DNA of 64,000 bases from Candidula unifasciata (lineage: Eukaryota; Mollusca; Gastropoda; Stylommatophora; Geomitridae): contig CAJHNH020001160.1 of the NCBI GenBank assembly GCA_905116865.2, positions 124,001-188,000 on the forward strand. The letters run 5' to 3'. The notes below the pieces were generated by a model. That model ran no database searches. It saw only the letters and a list, made by a program, of their open reading frames with translations, and was not told where the DNA came from. The position numbers were made by a program, and so were the translations under genes. Of the stretch, positions 34,390-46,677 are shown in pieces (the first letter of the stretch is position 1; each line of letters opens with the position of its first letter).

Positions 34390-37080
34390 AAAGGTTGACA
34401 TACTTAATGATATTGGTGATGATGATGGTAGTTGTGGTGGTGGTGGTGGTGATGTTGGTGATGATGATGGCAATTGGGGTTGTGGTGGTGGTGGTGTTAA
34501 TGATGTGTAGTTGAGGTGGTGATGGTGTTGACAATGTGTGGTTGTGGTGATGGTGGTGTTGATAATGTTTGGTTGTGGTGATAGTGGTGTTGATGATGTG
34601 TTGATGTGGTGATGGTGGTGTTGATGATGTGTGATGGTGGTGTTGATAATGTGTGGTTGTGGTGATGGTGGTGTTGATGATGTGTGGTTGTGGTGATGGT
34701 GGTGTTGATGATGTGTGGTTGTGATGGTGCTAATGATGTGTGGTTGTGATGGTGTTGATGATGTATGGTTGTGGTGGTGTTGATGATGTGTGGTTGTGAT
34801 GATGGGGGTGTTGATGATGTGTGGTAGTGGTGGTGGTGTTGATGATGTGTGATTGTGGTGGTGGTGTTGATGTGTGGTTGTGGTGGTGTTGATGATGTGT
34901 GGTTGTGATGATGGGGGTGTTGATGATGTGTGGTTGAGGTAGTGATGGTGTTGATGATGCGTAGTTGAGGTGGTTGTGGTGTTGAAAATGTGTGGTTATG
35001 GTAATGGTAGTGTTGACAATGTGTGGTTGTGGTGTTGCTGATGATGTGTGGTTGAGGTGGTGGTGATGTTGATAATGTGTGGTTCTTGTAATGGTGGTGT
35101 TGATAATGTGTGGTTGTAGTGGTGTGGTTGACGATGTGTGGTTGTAGTGGTGGTGTTGATGATGTGTGGTTGTGGTTGTTTTGATGATGTGTGGTTGTGG
35201 TGATGGTGTTGATGATGTGTGGTTGTGGTGGTTTTGATGATGTGTGGCTAAGGTGGTGGTGATGTTAATGATGTGTGATTGTGGTGGTGATGGTGTTGAC
35301 GATGTGTGATTGTGGTGGTAATGGCGATGATGGTGTTGACGATGTGTGATTGTGGTGGTGATGGTGTTGACGATAGCGATGATGGTGTTGACAATGTGTG
35401 ATTGTGGTGATGATGGTGTTGGCGATGTGTGGTTGTGGTGATGGTGTTGACGATGTGTGGTTGTGGTGATAGTGTTGACAATGTGTGGTTGTGGTGATGG
35501 TGTTGATGATGTGTGATTGTGGTGGTGATGGTGTTGACGATATGTGGTTGTTGTGGTAATGTTAATGATATGTTATTGTGGTGGTGATGGTGTTGATGAT
35601 GTGTGATTGTGGTGGTGATGGTGTTGGCGATGTGTGGTTGTGGTGATGGTGTTGACGATGTGTGGTTATGGTGATGGTGTTGACGATGTGTGGTTGTGGT
35701 GATGGTGTTGATGATGTGTGATTGTGGTGGTGATGGTGTTGATGATGTGTGGCTGTGGTGATGGTGTTGACGATGTGTGGTTGTGGTTGTGGTGATGGTG
35801 TTGACGCTGTGTGATTGTGGTGGTGATGGTTTTGACAATGTGTGGTTGTGGTGATGGTGGTGTTTATGATGTGTGGTCGAAGTGGTGGTGATGTTAATGA
35901 TGTGTGATTGTGGTGGTATTGGTGTTGGCGATGTGTGGTTGTGGTGGTGATGGTGTTGGCGATGTGTGGTTGTGGTTGTGGTGGTATTGGTGTTGGCGAT
36001 GTGTGGTTGTGGTTGTGGTGGTATTGGTGTTGGCGATGTGTGGTTGTGGTGTCATGATGTGTGGTTGAGGTGGTGGTGATGTTAATGATGTGTGATTGTG
36101 GTGGTGATAGTGTTGGCGATGTGTGGTTGTGGTTGTGGTGGTGATGGTGATGGTGGTGGTGATGGTGTTGGCGGTGTGTGGTTGTCGTGGTGATGGTGTT
36201 GGTGATGTGTGGTTGTGGTTGTGGTGGTATTGGTGTTGGCGATGTGTGGTTGTGGTTGTGGTGGTATTGGTGTTGGCGATGTGTGGTTGTGGTGTCATGA
36301 TGTGTGGTTGAGGTGGTGGTGATGTTAATGATGTGTGATTGTGGTGGTGATAGTGTTGGCGATGTGTGGTTGTGGTTGTGGTGGTGATGGTGATGGTGGT
36401 GGTGATGGTGTTGGCGGTGTGTGGTTGTCGTGGTGATGGTGTTGGTGATGTGTGTTTGTGGTTGTGGTGGTGATGGCGATGTGTGGTTGTGGTTGTGGTG
36501 GTGATGGTGTTGGCGATGTGTGGTTGTGGTGGTGATGGTGTTGGCGATGTGTGGTTGTGGTGGTGATGGTGTTGTTGATGTGTGGTTGTGGTGGTGATGG
36601 TGTTGTTGATGTGTGGTTGTGGTGGTGATGGTGTTGGCGATGTGTGGTTGTGGTGGTGATGGTGTTGGCGATGTGTGGTTGTGGTTGTGGTGGTGATGGC
36701 GATGTGTGGTTGTGGTTGTGGTGGTGATGGCGTTGGGGATGTGTGGTTGTGGTTGTGATGGTGTTGGCGATGTGTGGTTGTGGTGGTGATGGCGATGTGT
36801 GGTTGTGGTGGTGATGGTGTTGGCGATGTGTGGTTTGTGGTTGTGGTGGTGATGGTATTGGCGATGTGTGGTTGTGGTGGTGATGGCGATGTGTGGTTGT
36901 GGTGGTGATGGCGATGTGTGGTTGTGGTGGTGATGGCGATGTGTGGTTGTGGTTGTGGTGGTGATGGTGTTGGCAATGTGTGGTTGTGGTGGTGATGGTG
37001 TTGGCGATGTGTTGTTGTGGTTGTAGTAGTGATGGCGATGTGTGGTTGTGGTGGTGATGGCGATGATGGTGACGGTGGTT
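34390..37080. repeat. GTGGTG/GATGTGTGG minisatellite, 2.7 kb
   Basis: An irregular tandem array of triplet-like modules (gatgtgtggttgtggtgg, tgatggtgttg) strongly biased to G and T on the plus strand. A 243-bp block is duplicated in tandem: gtcatgatgtgtggttgagg recurs at 36051 and 36294 with near-identical surroundings. Its edge is about 80 bases upstream of oxygenase exon 1. His/Asn/Thr/Pro-repeat frames on the minus strand are by-products. Confidence 0.95.
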
Positions 37081-38254
37081 ATGAAAAAATATTAAATAAA
37101 ATGGCTTGGCACTTTGTGCGCTTGACACCAATGAAGTGATCTAGTTTCGATACCCAGCATCTAAAACAATGACTGTCTTTGGCCTGTGCAGTCCGGGAGT
37201 CGACCACAGCCTCATAAAATAATTACCTGAACAATGTTCACAAGTGTCATTGGATGACAATTCTTATCCTGCCGTATTATACCATCTCACAAAATATTTA
37301 CGAAAGCCCAAATCGGCATACTTCAGTGTTGTAATACACACATGCGCGTGCGCGCGCACGCTTTTTACACACGTACGTAGGCACAAACACAATCAGACAC
37401 AGACAGACACGGGCATACAGATACACAGACAAACATTCACACCCTATACACAGACAGACAATCAAATAGTAAAGTTAAACTATACGCGCCCGTACGCAGT
37501 CACACACAGAGAGAAACATAAACATATACGCCTGCATGACAACACGCTCTTCAACAAAACTCACCTGCCTAGAATGGAGACTGTTCGAAACTGGAATAAC
37601 TGTCCCTTTTTTTCTGTTCACGCACCCAACCGAGCCCTTGGTGTCAGTCAGAACTACAGTACGTCGATTTCTTGTTTTGTATCTCCTCTTTAAGAAACAT
37701 GACTAAACTTCTAATCCTGACACGGTAAAGTTAAAAAAAAACTGGGAATGTTTTCACCATGACGCAGTAACATGACAACACGGATCTTTAACACAAGTTC
37801 CTTGAGTAATACGATTATAGCTATCTGACCTCTGTCCGATAACATCTAATAGTAATTTTATCAAACCAGGAATGATAACATAACACCGTATTGAAAACAA
37901 TTTGTCTATCCTACTTCTGTGTTGTTTTCACTGAGTTTCACTTCAAACTTGGGGAACCCCTGGCTCTGCCCATTCCAGGAACTAACCAGGTCAGTCTAAA
38001 TATAGCTCATTGAAAGGCTACATTTTCAGGGGTTTCCTGTGTGGTGTGATGGAATGCGCATGTTCCTGTGAGTGGAATATGTTTACTACGACCTCCCTTA
38101 GCTTGATAAAGGAGGCTGCGATGTGTACTTATGTGTGTATAGGAGAGTTAACAATTATTTGGAAGCTGCAGGCGTATGATTTTACAGATAATGATAAGAA
38201 TACCCTGGACAGACACAAAAAGAGTAATGAAGATATATCCTGAAATAAACTGAT
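37081..38254. other. No gene recognised; alternating purine-pyrimidine stretch
   Basis: Around 37337-37362 an alternating CA/CG run (cacatgcgcgtgcgcgcgca) is Z-DNA-prone, followed by CAGACA-rich text to about 37510. If the oxygenase has an upstream non-coding exon or promoter it should lie in this stretch, but I cannot identify it. Confidence 0.35.
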
Positions 38255-38530
38255 TAACGAAGACAACTGACTGCCCACATCAGAGAGAGAGAGAGCGCGT
38301 CTAGATTCTTTGGTCATGTGACGAGAAGGAGAAAACTAGACTACATTGTGACAGAGGAACGTTGGAGGGGAAGAGAGACAGAGGGAGACCGAGAGAACAG
38401 ATGCTGGATAGTCTGACATAATAACATGGAGGATCATCGGTGTCAAAGTTGATTGAAAGTGCACGAAACAAAAGGTTACAGATAGACATGACTACCAACG
38501 CCACACGGCATGGACGTTAAGAAGAAGGGA
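38255..38530 (+). pseudogene. LINE C-terminal relic
   Basis: A frame reads RFFGHVTRRRKLDYIVTEER, then a decayed GRERQRE stretch, and continues to AARDR-like and Trp-Thr-Leu-Arg-Arg-Arg ends. This is the GHV...GRxR tail of APE-type LINEs. Stops and shifts are present; the core is absent. Confidence 0.65.
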
Positions 38531-39167
38531 GAGTGATGCTACTGATTGAGATGTGTGATGAGTATTTTTGTGTTGAGTAAATACGGTTTAACTCTTAATG
38601 GACGGAAGTCCATGAGATGAAGTAGTGTTTATGGGGTTAGGGGGGGGGGGGAACAAAATTGTTGTCAGTTCGTAACGGAATACCTTATAGTGAACTGTTT
38701 GTTTTGTGTTGTCCTGGTTTTTCTATTAAATGTTCCATTGATGCGCACTTATAATGCACAAACATGCGAAATAGATTAATGTTTTGCTTGATTACCGCTG
38801 GCTGGCACAGATCACAGTGTTGACAAATGCTTTCAACAAACTGGTAAGAAGGGCAGTAACCGCTCACAGATCCGTGGTGGCGATGGTGAAGGCGTCATGC
38901 AAGGGCTAAAAGCTTCCAGGAACCTCAGTAGTTGGAAATTGAAGAGAACACGCTAAAAGTGCTAAATTAGAAAAACTACCAATTAAAAACCGAATATTTA
39001 GAGCATGTGTGATTTTACCTATTCATATTTCGATCATCAGTAGAACTAGGAAGTGTGTCTTAGTTTATACATTGTGCTGAGTTTCTGCTTGTCCAGTATG
39101 GTACAATGCGCCTTGGTAATCAGTGGGGGCGAGTACGTGGGCTGACCTTTAAAAATCTGTGATTTAA
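38531..39167. other. No gene recognised
   Basis: Contains a 12-base poly-G at 38640-38651. Nothing else supported. Confidence 0.4.
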
Positions 39168-39390
39168 AAAGCGTCGTCCCCATATGGATGCAATTTTTCG
39201 TTATTTTGAAGCCCCACTCTGGCTTTTGCCGGGGACCGCAATATAGGCGGGCCTTAAAAATGACCTAATGGCTGAACGCAATTTTCGGGATCTCTCCACG
39301 GATGATCCTCATCCGCATGGTGGTACTTTGTGTCACCGGGTGTTTATCGCTCTGTGTGAGGTCCTGGGTAAAATGTACTTACTTACTTAT
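39168..39390 (+). repeat. Dispersed repeat B, copy 2
   Basis: Shows blocks gcaatttttcgttattttga, gccccactctggctttt, ggatctctccacggatgatc and gggtgtttatcgct. It ends at about 39374 and is followed by a TACT tandem tail (39375-39390). Confidence 0.82.
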
Positions 39391-39539
39391 CTGGTATGAT
39401 ATTTGCCTCTGGTCAAAGTCTGCTTCCGCATATCCCCCATACATGGACTGAAACTGAAAGTAAATATTTCTGTGGCGCAGCTAATGGACTGAATGCATGG
39501 TGCGACCAGACGAGCTGTGAATATCATGTGTAATGCCTT

Positions 39540-40045
39540 TAGTCTGTGTGCAGCGCCACCTGTGTTGAGAACAGCAGATTGAAAAAATGATGTGTGGCCT
39601 GCTGCCCTAGAATTGGCAGAACTTCAGCAGCCAGTTCCATTTTCAATGGTGCTAGTAGCAGTTTGGTTATATGTCTGTCGTTCCATTTCTCTGGGCGTAG
39701 AGTGTCGGCCAGATGCCGTGGCCCCGCTCGGCCGCACCATTCTCTACTGACCATAGTGATCTGTTCGTTCCTCTCCATTGTTCAGCTGCTCCCAAAGGGC
39801 CCTGGCCACATTGTGCTTGTCATGTTTCAATTCACTGCCTAGTGGTGCAGAATCAGCCAATCTGTCCGCTGCGCATTTCCCAACACACATGCACAACTTG
39901 AAGAAAATCTCCAAAGGACGCTAATTACACTAGACCTTTGAAGCGAAGCTTGCCACTCTGCACCAAGTAAAACTGTCTTCACCTTTCTCAGCATGTTTTG
40001 TGAACCGGCTATAGTCACATGTGTATGCTGCTAGTATGTAAGGCA
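39540..40045 (-). pseudogene. LINE RNase H domain relic
   Basis: Minus-strand fragments match the RNase H region of the relic at 1540-2045. HTHVTIAGSQNMLRKV stands where the Asp-Ser motif should be (Asp apparently lost), followed by QASLQRSSVISVLWRFSS and VLGNAQ. Then a GRHSTPREMERQTYNQTAT tract corresponds to the segment after RNase H in the 9187-9938 copy. It is frame-shifted and interrupted by stops. Confidence 0.7.
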
Positions 40046-40626
40046 GAAGCACGTCCGGCTGTATATTGGGCCTGACAACTGAATCACGCTACATTTTCGA
40101 GGAGTCCCCTCGAAAATAGGTTACTGGAATCGTTTCCATGTTGCATTGTGTGACATTTTAACAAGCTTACAAAGTCCTGTGTTCTAAAGGTATTCGTATT
40201 ACAAATCTACAAGCGGATATTGTGAAGTGGATATACAGCAATTTTAATTTTAATTCACGGAAGACAGTCTAGAGAAGGCCGTGCACACGACTTACCGTAG
40301 GTATTAAAAGTCACGGTCTTTCAGAGAATTGTGAGACAACAGTTCAACAGTAAGCTAGCATTTTATTCAATGATTTATATAAGAGGATATAGCAGGCAGA
40401 AATACCATCTAGCATGTTCAAGACTGGCACGTAGGCGGCAACAGTTTTATCATGGTCTATTTTATTCCTCAGTTATGCTTTATTTATAAAAATGAAAGAA
40501 CTTAAATGTGGCGTCAGCAGATTCCAACAAATAGTTCCCTGTAATGTCTTGATGAAATCTGCTAACTGTATGAGAGATGTAAAAGTGGAGATTTAAACAC
40601 AAACAAAGAAGATGAAGCCAGCTGCC
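40046..40626. other. No gene recognised
   Basis: A short inverted pair (cattttcgaggagtcccctcgaaaatag, 40092-40120) forms a potential hairpin. No gene supported. Confidence 0.4.
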
Positions 40627-41290
40627 GTGCTCATAACGTCTGTTCCGATTGTGTATATGCTGAGCTCATAACGTCTGTTCCGATTGTGTATATGCTGAGC
40701 TCATAACGTCTGCTCCGATTGTGTATATGCTGAGCTCATAACGTCTGTTCCGATTGTGTATATGCTGAGCTCATAACGTCTGTTCCGATTGTGTATATGC
40801 TGAGCTCATAACGTCTGTTCCGATTGTGCTGAGCTCATAACGTCTGTTCCGATTGTGTATATGCTGAGCTTATAACGTCTGTTCCGATTGTGTATACGCT
40901 GAGCTTATAACGTCTGTTCGGACTGTGTATATGCTGAGCTTATAACGTCTGTTCCGATTGTGTAAATGCTGAGCTTATAACGTCTGTTCGGACTGTGTAT
41001 ATGCTAAGGTCACAACGTCTGTTCCGATTGTGTATATGCTGAGCTTATAACGTCTGTTCCGATTGTGTATAATATGCTGAGCTCATAACGTCTGTTCCGA
41101 TTGTGTATAATATGCTGAGCTCATAACGTCTGTTCCGATTGTGTATAATATGCTGAGCTCATAACGTCTGTTCCGATTGTGTATAATATGCTGAGCTCAT
41201 AACGTCTGTTCCGATTGTGTATAATATGCTGAGCTCATAATGTCTGTTCCGACTGTGTATATGCTGAGGTCATAACGTCTGTTCGGGCCG
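40627..41290. repeat. 35-bp minisatellite seeded by a paralogue exon
   Basis: About 18 copies of a 35-bp unit (gctcataacgtctgttccga plus ttgtgtatatgctga). A 38-bp variant (tataatatgctga) is confined to 41050-41232. In minus orientation the unit contains CGGAACAGACGTTATGA, which matches the exon at 41359-41235 where CCGAACAGACGTTATGA codes Arg-Thr-Asp-Val-Met, so the array probably grew out of that coding end. Confidence 0.92.
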
Positions 41291-41359
41291 TGTACTTGCG
41301 CTCCTCAATCAGTGGCGAGCCTTCGTGTAGTATGGCATGGTGGAATATCAGAGCCGACC
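41235..41359 (-). pseudogene. Paralogue of oxygenase exon 6 (decayed)
   Basis: Conceptually SALIFHHAILHEGSPLIEER then KYTARTDVM, clearly homologous to residues 171-199 of the intact enzyme, with the distal His and the Lys at +10 conserved. The acceptor AG expected just upstream (41361-41360) reads GG, so the splice site is lost. After RTDVM the frame runs into the 35-bp array and stops 12 residues later. Confidence 0.85.
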
Positions 41360-41880
41360 CCGTTGAACGAAACACAATGTTGCAATAAATTTGGTGCATA
41401 AAAGCGTTGTCTGTAGAGATTCTACAAGCACATCCGCCAAATGCAGCATTTGTATACATACACGCACACATGCACGCGCGTGCACACCCACACACAAAAG
41501 ACACACACACTCACGACTGTAAACAAAAGTAGCACCATAAAATGTGGCGGTTGTTTCATTACAGAACTTTCCCTACTTTTGATTTTGCCGACTCTTTTAA
41601 GACAGACACAATAATTCAGTCTACCAGTTAACCAGAGGTTTAACTAGCCATTTAAAAGGGTACACATACATAAAATACATTCACGCGACACATATTCACA
41701 CTGCAGACGACACATGGATGTGTCATGTCCTGACACAGTTATAAAAGCTCTGGACAAAGCCACTGGGCTACAGCAGCTCACCTACTGAGACATAGGCCTA
41801 ACCATTTATATTAAACTGGCTGGACAACACAAAAATCACTTTCCTGCGGAGAGATTCTTGTGAACATTGCAGAAACATAC

Positions 41881-41950
41881 CTGTCCTTGGAATCACCGAG
41901 ACTGTGTCGTTGTTGCTTCAAATAAAGTTTGTGAAGCCACCTTGAAAACC
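41881..41950 (-). pseudogene. Paralogue of oxygenase exon 5 (in-frame stop)
   Basis: Exactly 70 bp like exon 5, with acceptor TTTGCCAG/GGT and donor GACAG/GTATGT. It reads GFQGGFTNFI, then TGA at 41920-41918 where exon 5 has Gly, then a stretch ending VSVIPRT. The intron to the next exon is about 520 bp. Exons 1-4 of this copy were not found between here and the window end. Confidence 0.85.
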
Positions 41951-42104
41951 CTGGCAAACAACGACAGATGTGCTCAAGTTTCCCAAACATTACAATGTAT
42001 TTTCTTTTTAGGACAGCACTGCTTGAATCTGTTTTCGTCTTCATTTCCGCTTATATATGCAACTGCGTTTCCCACATAGGCTGCAAATACTGCAGATTTT
42101 GCTA

Positions 42105-42265
42105 TACGCTGGCCTCCTAGTCCAAAGATCTAGGGTTCAAAACCGCATTGAGGCAGATATTTCTTTTTAAAATTACCCTTGGCTTCTACGTCGGCCCATC
42201 CTAAAATGGGTACCAGTTTAAAGTTACAGGAAAAAAAAGTGGCTGGCGTGATGTTTCATATTCAT
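42105..42265 (+). repeat. SINE family A copy
   Basis: The head retains a B-box-like gggttcaaaaccgc at 42132-42145. The body shows aaaatgggtaccag and gtggctggcgtgatg. Confidence 0.7.
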
Positions 42266-43171
42266 TTGATAAACTCCGGTATATATTGATAAAACAGCTA
42301 AAGAAGAGAAGCACTCAGCGGAAGAATTCAAATGAGGTAATATTGACTGCCAGTCGAGCCCGTTTGTACAAAGATAAGGATGACCTCCAACACCACATAG
42401 TTAGTCTATAATACCGTGTCTCTATCCTACGCCTGTTTAGCCAGTGGTGAAAATAGGTCTTTTACGTAGAAAATAGATCGTCATAAATTATATTTGGTAC
42501 AATATTGTAGATAAGGACGGTATTCGCAGGCCTGGATTTTCAAGAGACATTTGATAACCTTATACTTTTGAGCTCTGGGATTAGAATGGAAATCAAGCTT
42601 TCTCGAGGGAACAGTAGCCACTGTATGTAAGTTAAACATTCGTCGGAAGTTGGGAACAGAACAGTTAACCTTTATTATCTGAAAAATGTCAATATGACCG
42701 AACAACATAAGGACTCTACAACAGGAAGAGAAGGACAGCCAACAAGGACATAAAGGAGGATGAGATCTCAAGGGCAGGAGACAAGAGATAATACCTCTGG
42801 ATGAAAAACATCACACAGGATACAAGAAGTGCAGCTAAAATTACACATACAGTTACAACCAGAAGACAGGGACAAGAAAAGCGGAACCCTGATCCGGACC
42901 ACAGACACGCTCAGAGCGTCGCCATGACACAGTTAGGGACAACAGACAACTCTTGGCCCAGCAAACCGTTTAAGAAACGGAATTTAACGCAAAAAAACAA
43001 ACGTGTCCACAAATATAACCAAAGCTGTTTCCAGCAGACTTGAACGTGGTCAGTTCTTTTTCTACCAAACTAATAGCATCAAAGTCAATATTTGAACAAC
43101 AGCTCCATACAGAGATTGTAACGTATGCATAGAAGGGCAGTTTGCCTGGTAATACAGGTGATGAGCTAAAG
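42266..43171. other. No gene recognised
   Basis: A 96-residue minus-strand frame (42771-42481) has no recognised domain. No other feature. Confidence 0.35.
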
Positions 43172-43330
43172 TCGGGGGGGGGGGGGGATAATTATCAGTC
43201 ATTATCATCATCATTCACACCATCATCATCACCTTGCCGATGACGTGGGTGATCATGTCTCTCCAGAACTTGCTGCCTCCAACAGCATGTATCAGTTTGT
43301 GTGCTGAGACACTTCCATTGTGGAAGAAAA
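43172..43330 (-). pseudogene. Possible LINE 3' end with poly-G neighbour
   Basis: On the minus strand a frame ends HKLIHAVGGSKFWRDMITHV and IGK, then a GATGATGATGG repeat, resembling the Trp-Arg-x-Met end of LINE proteins with a short-repeat tail. A run of about 17 G adjoins at 43172-43188. Weak evidence. Confidence 0.35.
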
Positions 43331-43369
43331 GCCTGCCAAGAATCTTCTGACGTCGTCTTTCCTCAAACT

Positions 43370-44560
43370 CTCTACAAAGACTCAATGGAGACCTTAGAAG
43401 ACTGCATGAGTACTGCCAAAGATGGAAACTCAAGGTTAACTATACAAAGACGGTATACAGTCTTTACCAAAAGCCATCAAGTAGCAAGAAAGAATATTAA
43501 CCTGAGGTTATACAAACACCAAGTGATGAAAGAAGAGCATCCTACATACCTTGGAGTCACACTTGACCGGCAGCTCAGCCTCAAGAACCATTTTGAAAAC
43601 GTAAGGAATAAGGCATTGAGGCGGTTACAGTTATTAAAGAGACTTGCAGGTACATCATGGGGATCAGACAAGGAAACTCTGAGGGGCTTATATCTATGAT
43701 ATGTTCGCTCTGTGATAGAGTACAACAACTCACTGCTTACAACTTGCTCCAAAACTAACCTAGAGACTCTTGACATAGTACAAAATAATGCCCTCCGATT
43801 AATCAGCGAAGCTATGCGGTCTACACCAACTGCTGCATATGAAATCCATACAAATGTGGAACCCCTCGGGTTGTGGAGAGAAAAAGCCACTTAAGAAATT
43901 TAAGAAAGATGCGTTAGAATGAATCGTAACCATCCTAAACACCTTATAGAAAACTGGGAATACAAACAAAGAATAAAGCACAAATCGGTTTTACACTGTG
44001 TTTATGAAATTCAGGACAGATACCACCTCCCAGAAAGACGTCAAGGCATTCAGAATGTTGCAATAAGCCTACCACCACATGCTCGCTTTGAAGCTCAAGA
44101 AGTCCGAATTAAATTGGTAGGCGAGGAAACCAAACAGTCCGACCCAATCGCTCTTATGAACTCATCACTAAAGACCGTTGATTTTTACCCCCAAGAATGG
44201 ATTCATGTTTATACTGATGGATCTTCATTTTAAGCAACCATTAAAGCAGGTTACGGAATCTACATAGGTTATCCAGATGGATCTGTTGAAGAGATTTTTT
44301 TATGCATGCGGGGAATTCTGCTCAAATTATGAGGCGAAATATTGCACCGGAAACAGCAGTATACCACCTAAAGACTGTAATGGATGTTTACCCTTCAAAG
44401 GCCCAAAATATTGTCATCTTCACAGACTCAATGTCTGCCCTTGAAGCTCAGCGAGACTAGAAGAACGCTACTCCCTCCGAGACCAGACAAGTGGAACACC
44501 TTGTATGGAGGAAAAGAACAGCTTGTGAAAACATGCAAATTCCACTACATGGCAACAACA
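43370..44560 (+). pseudogene. Decayed LINE, late RT to RNase H
   Basis: Family signatures in order across several frames: LHEYCQRWKLKVNYTKT (43405-43455), HPTYLGVTLDRQLSLKNHF (about 43540), RLQLLKRLAGTSWGSDKETL, a stop at 43699, VIEYNNSLLTTCSKTNLETL, then RNase H motifs WIHVYTDGSSF (44190-44232) and VIFTDSMSALEAQ (about 44415). This is the Jockey-type order of late RT followed by RNase H. Several stops and frameshifts make it dead, and the 5' part with the RT catalytic core is missing. Confidence 0.85.
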
Positions 44561-44649
44561 ACATATATTTATCCAGCTGCAGATAAGAGGGATGATTCGG
44601 CTATGAGACATTACAGAGCGAGACCGTTCCTGGTGTTCAAGTGATCACG

Positions 44650-46231
44650 GCCACCTAAATCGAACTTTCCCCTTTTCAAGCTGAGAGTATGTGCACTGCT
44701 AAACTCAACATTAGTATAAATGATTTAATCTAGCAGTCCAATCGTTTCATAACTAACTAGCTGTGAAAATGGATGGCGACATAGAAGCCGGCAGACTTAA
44801 TTGGGTCAGCACACAGTTTCACCGGGCAGCTGGGAACACACACACAGTGACGTCTGGGGTTATTTTTAGGTAATCTCAGGCACACTGTGGAAACCTATAG
44901 GGACTAGAGTCAACTTGTGGAGAATATAGAATACATGGTTGTGTGAATGGTGGTAGGTGTAACTACAGGTGCAGATATGGATGTAGAGAGATAGTGTTCT
45001 CTGTCTGAGAGACTTCTGTCTATCTCCCTTTGTGGGACTTGTGTCTCATGTCTCTTTTACAGACTGACTCACACAGGTACATGGAGACTAACTACTACTG
45101 TCTCATTATCCTGAGAGCTGTCCTCTGAGTGATTATTAAGTGTGGATAATAAAAGCATGAGCTAGGATTGTGAACTGTGAGATGACTGCTAATTCTGAGT
45201 TCCTTCTTGTCACAGGACGATATCTTCTTGGAAGCCAGGCAGTCAATCAATCAGCAGTCCACAAAGCCACCAGCATGGAAGCCATCAGCTTGTAAGCCAG
45301 TTTGTAGGCATCAGCTTGCAAGCCATCAATTTATATCCATCAACATGTAAGCCACCAGCTTGTAAGCATCAACTTGTAATCCACCAGCTTGCCAACAGAC
45401 ATTATCATGCGTGATGCAACTTCACCATCCCTTTGCCCAGCAGTTGTTCGGGGCTACCAGTAACAGTAACAGACTTAGTGCCAGAGTATCCTCTCAAGGA
45501 GTTTGTTTGTGCCTCCAGTGATCGAGAACAGAGTGTTTGACTGTCTTTATCATATCAACAGTGTGATTGAACATTCCCGAAAGTGTCAGCCAGTCCAATT
45601 AACCATGAAGCCAGATGAGTGCAGTGGACCAGACGTGTAATCAGATAAGTGGCATCAGTCGATGGTTCAATGCCAGGCTTTTCTATTAATTGTCCACATG
45701 TTAACCATGATGATTACGGCTGCCTCTGGGAATCTCTAAGAGTACCAGTCAGACATACTGTGTTTTTGGTCTCTCATCATTCTGGTTGTTCTTGAATTCC
45801 TTTTACTTGACTCTAATATGATGCATATGTTGAATTTATTACATGTCTTTGGAATTTTTCATTATTGACTTGAGTGTCCATCATTCACTGTTCTTAGCTG
45901 TCTGGGGTACATGTGTGTATAAACAGTAATCTTAATCTGTGTTAACATGACTGTGATAGTAAACTATCATAGTCTGGGGGCTATTTTCTTGTAGTAGTGG
46001 GGACATCCGGCCAAGTTGCGCCTAGGAATATATATATTCTGTAGTGCCATAACTTGTGTTGCCCCACACCTGAAATAGGTTGGGTGTATATTGGCCGCGG
46101 GATACCGCCTAGACCAAACGAGCCGACATCCCAACATTTATACTATTTCAGAGTGCTGTTGGTTAATTAGGAGAAATCCTTAATCAGGCACTTGACATGA
46201 GCAGTCTGTGACACTCTGATATATACAGGGG
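44650..46231. other. No gene recognised; possible LTR-like stretch
   Basis: Unique-looking sequence. An AATAAA at 45149 and the surrounding text are reminiscent of a solo LTR, but I see no paired repeat. At 45285-45400 a loose 15-18 bp repeat (catcagcttgtaagcca) occurs about seven times. Confidence 0.3.
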
Positions 46232-46310
46232 CCGTGGCGGAAGCCAGAGTGGGGCTTCAAATTAAAAAAAAATTGCATCCCACATAGGGACGACTTCGAC
46301 AACAATACGC
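46232..46310 (-). repeat. Dispersed repeat B, fragment
   Basis: Minus-strand fragment containing agccagagtggggcttcaaa and aaattgcatcc. It corresponds to the 5' part of the copies at 39168 and 60650. Confidence 0.75.
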
Positions 46311-46677
46311 ATCAAGTAGTAGTTCTAGTCATTAAAATTTACTGGATACCGTTGACTTCGCGTGTTGTATATTTCAGCAGGTCGGCGCTTTTAACGCTCG
46401 AAAAACATGCAGGAATGGCCCTAAAACAAACACCCCCTACAAGAGTGCTGCAACCTATGTCACACGCATTCTTTTTCTTGGAATGAAAACGTACATGGAA
46501 GACAATGGAGAAAGCTTTTCAAGCAAACAGTACACAGGGACACCCCCGTAACCTTCAGGGAAAGTTGACGAGCCGAACGTAATATGAATAAAAAGGGACA
46601 TAGTACGTAAATGGGCAGAGCTGTCTGTGTTTTAATTGGGATGTGTAGTTCTTGTTAATGCTGCTTTTCTATAGTTG

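Noticed and set aside
34154..37131. His/Thr/Pro-rich frames of up to 360 codons over the GT-rich array
   Set aside because: Low-complexity translation of a triplet-like array. Only the last part (34276-34169) is a true exon, judged by homology and splice sites.
44870..45220. Solo LTR of an LTR retrotransposon
   Set aside because: Only an AATAAA and general impression; no terminal TG...CA pair, target duplication or second copy seen.
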